From positions 1,638,501 to 1,702,500 of the forward strand of contig NZ_CP062253.1 in NCBI RefSeq assembly GCF_014863585.1: a stretch of DNA of 64,000 nucleotides. Reading direction: 5' to 3'. Within the stretch, counting starts at the first letter, position 1. Every line of letters begins with the position of its first letter. The notes under the pieces are model-generated. The model saw only the letters and a program-made list of their open reading frames with translations. It was not told where the DNA came from and did not search any database. The translations under genes were made by a program, and so were the position numbers. Positions 60,014 to 64,000 of this stretch are shown one piece after another. The DNA comes from Pseudomonas gozinkensis. Lineage in GTDB: Bacteria > Pseudomonadota > Gammaproteobacteria > Pseudomonadales > Pseudomonadaceae.

Positions 60014-60610
60014 ATGTCCAGACCCCAATGCCCGCGCTGCCTGCGCCCACAAACCCATTGCCTGTGCCCGCTGATCCCGAGCCTCGACAGCCGCACCCGG
60101 GTGTTGCTGTTGCAGCACCCGAGCGAAGTCAATCACGCGCTCAACACGGCGCGGCTGGCGGCGCTCGGTTTGAACAATGCCGAGCTGATTGTCGGTGAGG
60201 TGTTCGAAGATCTGCCCGCGCTGCTGAACCGGCCGGGGTATCGGGCGCGGTTGCTGTTCCCGGCGGAGGATGCGCAGTCGATGCAGGCTTACACCGCGTC
60301 GGATGAACCGCTGTTGCTGGTGGTGCCGGATGGCACGTGGCGCAAGGCGCGCAAGATGTTGCACCTCAATCCGTTGCTGGCGGCGTTGCCTCGGGTGACT
60401 TTGGCACAGGGCGGGGTTTCCCGGTATCGGCTGCGCAAGGCTCCGGGGCCGGGGGCGTTGTCGACGATTGAGGCGATTGTTCAGGCATTGCAGACGCTTG
60501 AGGCACCGACCTCTTTCGATCCGTTGCTCAAGCCGTTCGAGGCGTTGATTGAAGGGCAGATTGCGGCGATGGGGGAGGAGACTTTCCAGCGCAATCATTC
60601 TGGAAATTAA
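60014..60610 (+). CDS. tapT: DTW-domain tRNA-uridine aminocarboxypropyltransferase
   Basis: A 198-aa DTW-domain protein. The Cys-rich N-terminus CPRCLRPQTHCLCPLIP (about 6-22), LLLQHPSEVNHALNTARLA (about 39-57) and the DTW box as PDGTWRKARKM (about 113-123) are the family landmarks, followed by SRYRLRKAP. TapT adds the 3-amino-3-carboxypropyl group from SAM to U47 of tRNA. It starts four bases after the gbuR stop, so the two probably share a transcript although unrelated in role. Confidence 0.9.
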   Translation: MSRPQCPRCLRPQTHCLCPLIPSLDSRTRVLLLQHPSEVNHALNTARLAALGLNNAELIVGEVFEDLPALLNRPGYRARLLFPAEDAQSMQAYTASDEPLLLVVPDGTWRKARKMLHLNPLLAALPRVTLAQGGVSRYRLRKAPGPGALSTIEAIVQALQTLEAPTSFDPLLKPFEALIEGQIAAMGEETFQRNHSGN

Positions 60611-60628
60611 GGGTGTTCTCACTGGCCC

Positions 60629-60720
60629 TTTCGCGGGCAAGCCCGCTCCCACAGTGTCCGTGTCGTACATAAAGTTTGTGACCACTACAAAATCTGTGGG
60701 AGCTGGCTTGCCAGCGATGG
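60629..60720. repeat. REPIN-type inverted repeat with unlike arms
   Basis: The left arm is of the CGCGGGCAAGCCCGCTCCCA type, the right arm of the TGTGGGAGCTGGCTTGCCAG type. The spacer GTGTCGTACATAAAGTTTGT resembles those at 7010 and 49506. It lies between convergent genes. Confidence 0.82.
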
Positions 60721-60754
60721 GGCCAGATCATTCACCGCAAAGTCCAGATCATCA

Positions 60755-62128
60755 CTAGCGTTCGCGCATCGCCTCGGTCCGCGCCTTCAGCACCGGTTTG
60801 AGCAGGTAATCCAGCACGCTTTTCTCCCCGGTAATGATGTCTACCGTCGCCACCATCCCCGGAATGATCAGCAGCGGTTTCACATCCCCACCCAGGTGGT
60901 TTTTATCGGTGCGCACCTGGATCAGGTAGAAACTGTTGCCCTTGTCATCGGTGATGGTGTCGGCGCCGATCAGCTCGAGCTTGGCACTGAGCCCGCCATA
61001 GATCGTGTAGTCGTAGGCGCTGAACTTGACCATGGCTTTCTGGCCCGGATGCAGGAACGCCACGTCCTGCGGCCGAACCTTGGCTTCGATCAGCAGGTTG
61101 TCTTCCAGCGGCACGATTTCCACCATGTCGCTGCCCGGCTGCACCACGCCGCCGATGGTATTGACCTTCATTTGCTTGATCACCCCATGCACCGGCGACG
61201 TCACCGTGGTGCGGCTGACACGGTCGTCAATGGCGATGCTCGAAGCGGTGATTTTCGACAGGTCGGTGCGTTTCTCGTTGAGCTCCTTGGCCGCTTCAGA
61301 GCGGAAGGTCTGTTCCGATTCGTCGATCTTGCTCTTGATCTCGTTGATCGCCGATTCGGCCCGGGGAATGGCGAGCGTCGTGGCATTCAACGAGCCACGA
61401 ATTTCCACTGCGCTACGACGTAGACGGAGGATCTCCACAGGCGATACCGCACCGGTTTTCACCAGCGGCTCCGACATGTTCATTTCCTGTTGCAGCAGCG
61501 CCAGGCTCGAACTGTATTGCCCCTGTTTCGAACGAAACTCCGCCAGCTCCTGCGCCTTCTGCCGCAGTTGTTCGCTGAGGGTGCGCTGTTCGCTGGCCAG
61601 CCGCCGTTGCCGTTGCTCGTACAGCGAACGCTCATCCTCGGCCACTTGCGGCGCCTTGGCGATCACCTCGTCCGAGAGTTTGAACGGCCGGCCTTCGGCT
61701 TCGGCGGACAAGCGTTCGACCTGAGCGGTCAAGGCATAGCGATCGGCCTCGCTCTCACCCTTGTTCGACAGAAACCGCGTGTCGTCCAGACGCAGCAGGG
61801 TGTCGCCCTTGCTGACCATCTGCCCTTCACGCACGAAGATCTCGGTGACGATCCCGCCCTCAAGGTTCTGGATCACCTGAACCTTGCTCGACGGAATCGC
61901 CTTGCCTTCGCCCATGGTCACTTCCTGGAGCACGGCAAACTTGGCCCAGACCAGCGCACTGATCAGCAGCGCCGCCGCCAGCCACACGGTGATGCGCGAC
62001 CAGCGCGGCGAATCCTGCAACGAAGCGCCGGCGGTTTCCGGCATGAATTCGGCCTCGGCGCTTTTGCCGAAACTGTCGAAGTAGCCACGGGATTTAGCAT
62101 TTGAATCAGAGCCGGAGGAAGCAGACAT
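60755..62128 (-). CDS. Type I secretion membrane-fusion protein (LapC/HlyD type)
   Basis: A 457-aa periplasmic adaptor. One transmembrane helix (about 45-65, ITVWLAAALLISALVWAKFA) precedes the first barrel/lipoyl half VIQNLEGGIVTEIFVREGQM (about 86-105) typical of HlyD-family adaptors. A long coiled coil follows (about 130-310), then the second lipoyl half TVTSPVHGVIKQMKVNTIGG and the C-terminal beta domain ending LKPVLKARTEA. With the upstream ABC gene it forms the inner part of a tripartite exporter for a large adhesin (LapA/MapA kind). ATG 62128 lies after GGAGGAAGC; overlap with the ABC gene end is nil (11 bases). Confidence 0.9.
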   Translation of the reverse strand: MSASSGSDSNAKSRGYFDSFGKSAEAEFMPETAGASLQDSPRWSRITVWLAAALLISALVWAKFAVLQEVTMGEGKAIPSSKVQVIQNLEGGIVTEIFVREGQMVSKGDTLLRLDDTRFLSNKGESEADRYALTAQVERLSAEAEGRPFKLSDEVIAKAPQVAEDERSLYEQRQRRLASEQRTLSEQLRQKAQELAEFRSKQGQYSSSLALLQQEMNMSEPLVKTGAVSPVEILRLRRSAVEIRGSLNATTLAIPRAESAINEIKSKIDESEQTFRSEAAKELNEKRTDLSKITASSIAIDDRVSRTTVTSPVHGVIKQMKVNTIGGVVQPGSDMVEIVPLEDNLLIEAKVRPQDVAFLHPGQKAMVKFSAYDYTIYGGLSAKLELIGADTITDDKGNSFYLIQVRTDKNHLGGDVKPLLIIPGMVATVDIITGEKSVLDYLLKPVLKARTEAMRER

Positions 62129-62138
62129 GGGGCAACTC

Positions 62139-64000
62139 CTAGACCGCCGCCGAGCCGACCCGGCCCTTGCGCAGTGCATCGATGACCGCTTCTTTCGGAC
62201 CGTCGGCGACGATCCGGCCGTTGTCCAGCACCAGCAACCGGTCCACCAGACTCAGCATCGAGGTGCGGTGGGTGACCAGCAGCAAGGTTTTGCCCTGCAC
62301 CCAGCCGTGCAGTTTCTGGCGCAGGACGTCTTCGCTGCTGTTGTCCATGGCGCTGGTGGGTTCGTCGAGCAGCATGATCGGCGGGTCGAGCAACAGCGCC
62401 CGCGCCAGCAACACCGCCTGACGCTGGCCACCGGAGAGCAGTTGCCCGCGCTCGCCCACCGGCCGGTCGAAGCCTTGCGGATGCTGGCGGGCAAGCTCGG
62501 TGACGCCGGTCAGTTCGGCCACTTCGAGCATGCGCGAATCGCTGATATAGCGGGCGCCGAGGGTCAGGTTGTCACGCAGGCTGCCGGCCAGCAGCGGCAG
62601 ATCGTGGGCCACGTAACCGATCTGCTGGCGCAGGTCGGCGACATCCAGTTGCCGCAGGTCGAGGCCGTCGAGCAGCAACTGGCCTTCTTCCGGTTCGTAG
62701 AACCCCATCACCAACCGCGCCAGGGTGCTTTTGCCGGAGCCGCTGCGGCCGATGATGCCGATGCGTTCGCCGGGTTTGACGCTGAAGCTGACGTTGCTCA
62801 GGGCCGGCGCGTTCTGGCCGTTGTAGTGGAAAGTCACGGCGTTGGCGTCCAGCGCGCCTTGCAGTTGCGTGCGCTCCAGCGGCCGCTGTTTGCCGTCGCG
62901 CTCCTGAGGGAGGGACATCAGCGCGTCGGTGCTTTTCATGGTCAGTTGCGCTTGCTGGTAACGGGTGATCAGCCCCGCGATCTGGCCCAGCGGCGCGAGC
63001 ACGCGGCTGCCGAGCATGTAACTGGCGACCAGCGCACCGACGCTGAGGTTGCCGGCGATGATGCTGTAGACCCCGGCCACAATCGTCGCCATCCCCGAAA
63101 ACTGCTGGATGAACAGCGTGCCGTTGGTGGCCAGCGCCGAGAGATTACGCGCGTGGCTGTCGAGGCGGGTGAGGGCGCCGTGGGTGCTTTCCCACTTGTG
63201 CTGGCGCTCGCTTTCGGCGCTGCACGCCTTGAGGGTTTCCAGGCCGCCGAGGGTTTCGATCAACAACGCCTGACGCTCGGCGCCGAGGCTCAGGCTTTTC
63301 TGCACGGTGTCGCGCAGGCGGGCCTGAATGATCATCGCGAAGATGATCGTGATCGGAAACGCCAGCAGCGGAATCACCACCAGCCAGCCACCGAGCAGGC
63401 CGATCACCACCAGCATCAACACCACGAAGGGCAGGTCGATCAGGCTGGTCAGGGTCACGGCGGTGAGGAATTCGCGCAGGCCCTGAAAGTCGTGAATGCT
63501 CTGGGCGAATCCGCCGATGGTCGCCGGCCGGGCCTTCATCGCCATGCCGGTGATGCGCTCGAACAAAGTGGCGGAAAGGATCACATCGGTTTTCTTGCCG
63601 GCGGTGTCCAAAAGGTGCGCGCGCACCACCCGCAGCACCAGTTCGAAACCGGTGCCGATCAGCAACCCGATGGCCAGTACCCACAGGGTCGAAGTGGCCT
63701 GGTTCGGCACCACGCGGTCGTAGGTCTGCATGACGAACAGCGGCACCATCAGGCCCAGCAGGTTGATCAGGAAACTGGCGAGAATCGCGTCGCTGTACAG
63801 CCATTTCGACAATTTCAGGGTGTCGCGAAACCATGCCTGCACCCGTGGCACCAGCGGTGAGCGCAGGTCTTCGAGTTCGTGGCGTGGCCGGGCGAACAAG
63901 GCCTGGCCGCTGTAGTGTTCGGTGAGCTCTTCACGGCTGACCCATTGCTCGCCGCCGTCGGCTTCGCTGGGCAGGATCAGCGCCTTGCCATCCTCGGCAA
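62139..64000 (-). CDS. Type I secretion ABC exporter (LapB type), truncated by window edge
   Basis: At least 620 aa of an ABC exporter; its 5' end lies beyond 64000. Reading in-frame from the right edge gives an N-terminal C39-like domain end (WVSREELTEHYSGQALFARP), no catalytic Cys visible, then six transmembrane helices and the ATPase with Walker A GRSGSGKSTLARL, signature LSGGQRQAVLLAR and Walker B IMLLDEPTSAMD. The degenerate C39 domain is usual for LapB-like RTX-adhesin exporters. It is followed by the adaptor gene in one operon. LapB and the second system MapB are equally possible. Confidence 0.9.
   Translation of the reverse strand, partial: AEDGKALILPSEADGGEQWVSREELTEHYSGQALFARPRHELEDLRSPLVPRVQAWFRDTLKLSKWLYSDAILASFLINLLGLMVPLFVMQTYDRVVPNQATSTLWVLAIGLLIGTGFELVLRVVRAHLLDTAGKKTDVILSATLFERITGMAMKARPATIGGFAQSIHDFQGLREFLTAVTLTSLIDLPFVVLMLVVIGLLGGWLVVIPLLAFPITIIFAMIIQARLRDTVQKSLSLGAERQALLIETLGGLETLKACSAESERQHKWESTHGALTRLDSHARNLSALATNGTLFIQQFSGMATIVAGVYSIIAGNLSVGALVASYMLGSRVLAPLGQIAGLITRYQQAQLTMKSTDALMSLPQERDGKQRPLERTQLQGALDANAVTFHYNGQNAPALSNVSFSVKPGERIGIIGRSGSGKSTLARLVMGFYEPEEGQLLLDGLDLRQLDVADLRQQIGYVAHDLPLLAGSLRDNLTLGARYISDSRMLEVAELTGVTELARQHPQGFDRPVGERGQLLSGGQRQAVLLARALLLDPPIMLLDEPTSAMDNSSEDVLRQKLHGWVQGKTLLLVTHRTSMLSLVDRLLVLDNGRIVADGPKEAVIDALRKGRVGSAAV

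Noticed and set aside
61..60720. Possible CRISPR array from recurring short repeats
   Set aside because: Copies are scattered singly, kilobases apart, as inverted pairs, with no spacers in tandem and no cas gene.
62127..63860. A 577-codon plus-strand frame opposite the ABC exporter
   Set aside because: The minus strand has Walker A, signature and Walker B motifs in order; the other strand has none.
1..64000. tRNA or rRNA genes
   Set aside because: I found no cloverleaf with a TTCGANTC arm or rRNA segment outside coding sequence.

Overview
The window is chromosomal DNA of a fluorescens-group Pseudomonas. Evidence: high-GC codon use throughout, REP/REPIN repeats built on GTGGGAGCGAGCTTGCTCGC and GATCGTTCCCACGC, Pseudomonas-specific small proteins (a PA1414-type peptide, DUF2937, DUF6279), and gene blocks that I recall from P. 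aeruginosa: azoR3/LysR/hydrolase/ppiA/ABC (PA3223-PA3228 type), FabH-like/ECF sigma (PA3286-PA3285 type) and gbuA with its transporters and regulator (PA1418-PA1422 type). I see no rRNA, tRNA, prophage, insertion sequence or CRISPR array. About 62 protein genes are called, both strands are used, and coding density is high.

Layout. 0-7 kb: a membrane protein, a class II glutamine amidotransferase and a DUF2937 protein, then a LysR regulator divergent from an MFS carrier and the tightly overlapped pxpABC 5-oxoprolinase genes. 7-13 kb: a CoxE-type VWA protein with a MoxR ATPase, a DUF748 envelope protein, cysK and an LpxO-type lipid A hydroxylase. 12.7-13.9 kb: a more A+T-rich island with a GNAT acetyltransferase, a small unknown protein and a possible peptide. 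13.9-23.6 kb: two DMT exporters, a chemoreceptor, aceK and hrpA. 23.9-29.7 kb: a FabH-like synthase, an ECF sigma factor with a zinc-finger anti-sigma factor, a porin, a DUF482 GNAT protein and aqpZ. 29.9-41 kb: ABC exporter, ppiA, hydrolase, LysR genes, azoR, isochorismatase-like hydrolase, mechanosensitive channel and a DEAD-box helicase.

41-53 kb is the accessory-looking part: a papain-like (AvrRpt2/C70-type) cysteine protease translationally coupled to an unknown partner, several small lipoproteins, an orphan YezG-type immunity protein, a DUF899 protein, a TorF-type porin, a CvfB-type S1 protein, DMT and MFS transporters, the PA1414-type peptide and an acyl-carrier-like protein without the phosphopantetheine serine. 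53.5-60.6 kb: an MBL-fold hydrolase, then the 4-guanidinobutyrate operon (gbuA, an NTF2-like protein, an NCS1 carrier and an SSS symporter) ending at a clear terminator, with divergent gbuR and a near-perfect 24-nt palindrome between them, and a tRNA-modifying DTW enzyme. 60.7-64 kb: a type I secretion adaptor and the incomplete ABC exporter gene (LapC/LapB type), cut by the window edge; the cargo adhesin is not in view.

The best candidates for undescribed biology are the C70 protease/partner pair with its operator-like upstream repeats, the GNAT/small-protein island, the orphan immunity gene, the serine-less acyl carrier protein, and the placement of REPIN elements inside regulatory DNA and operons. 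All functional statements rest on reading motifs by eye; no similarity search was run.
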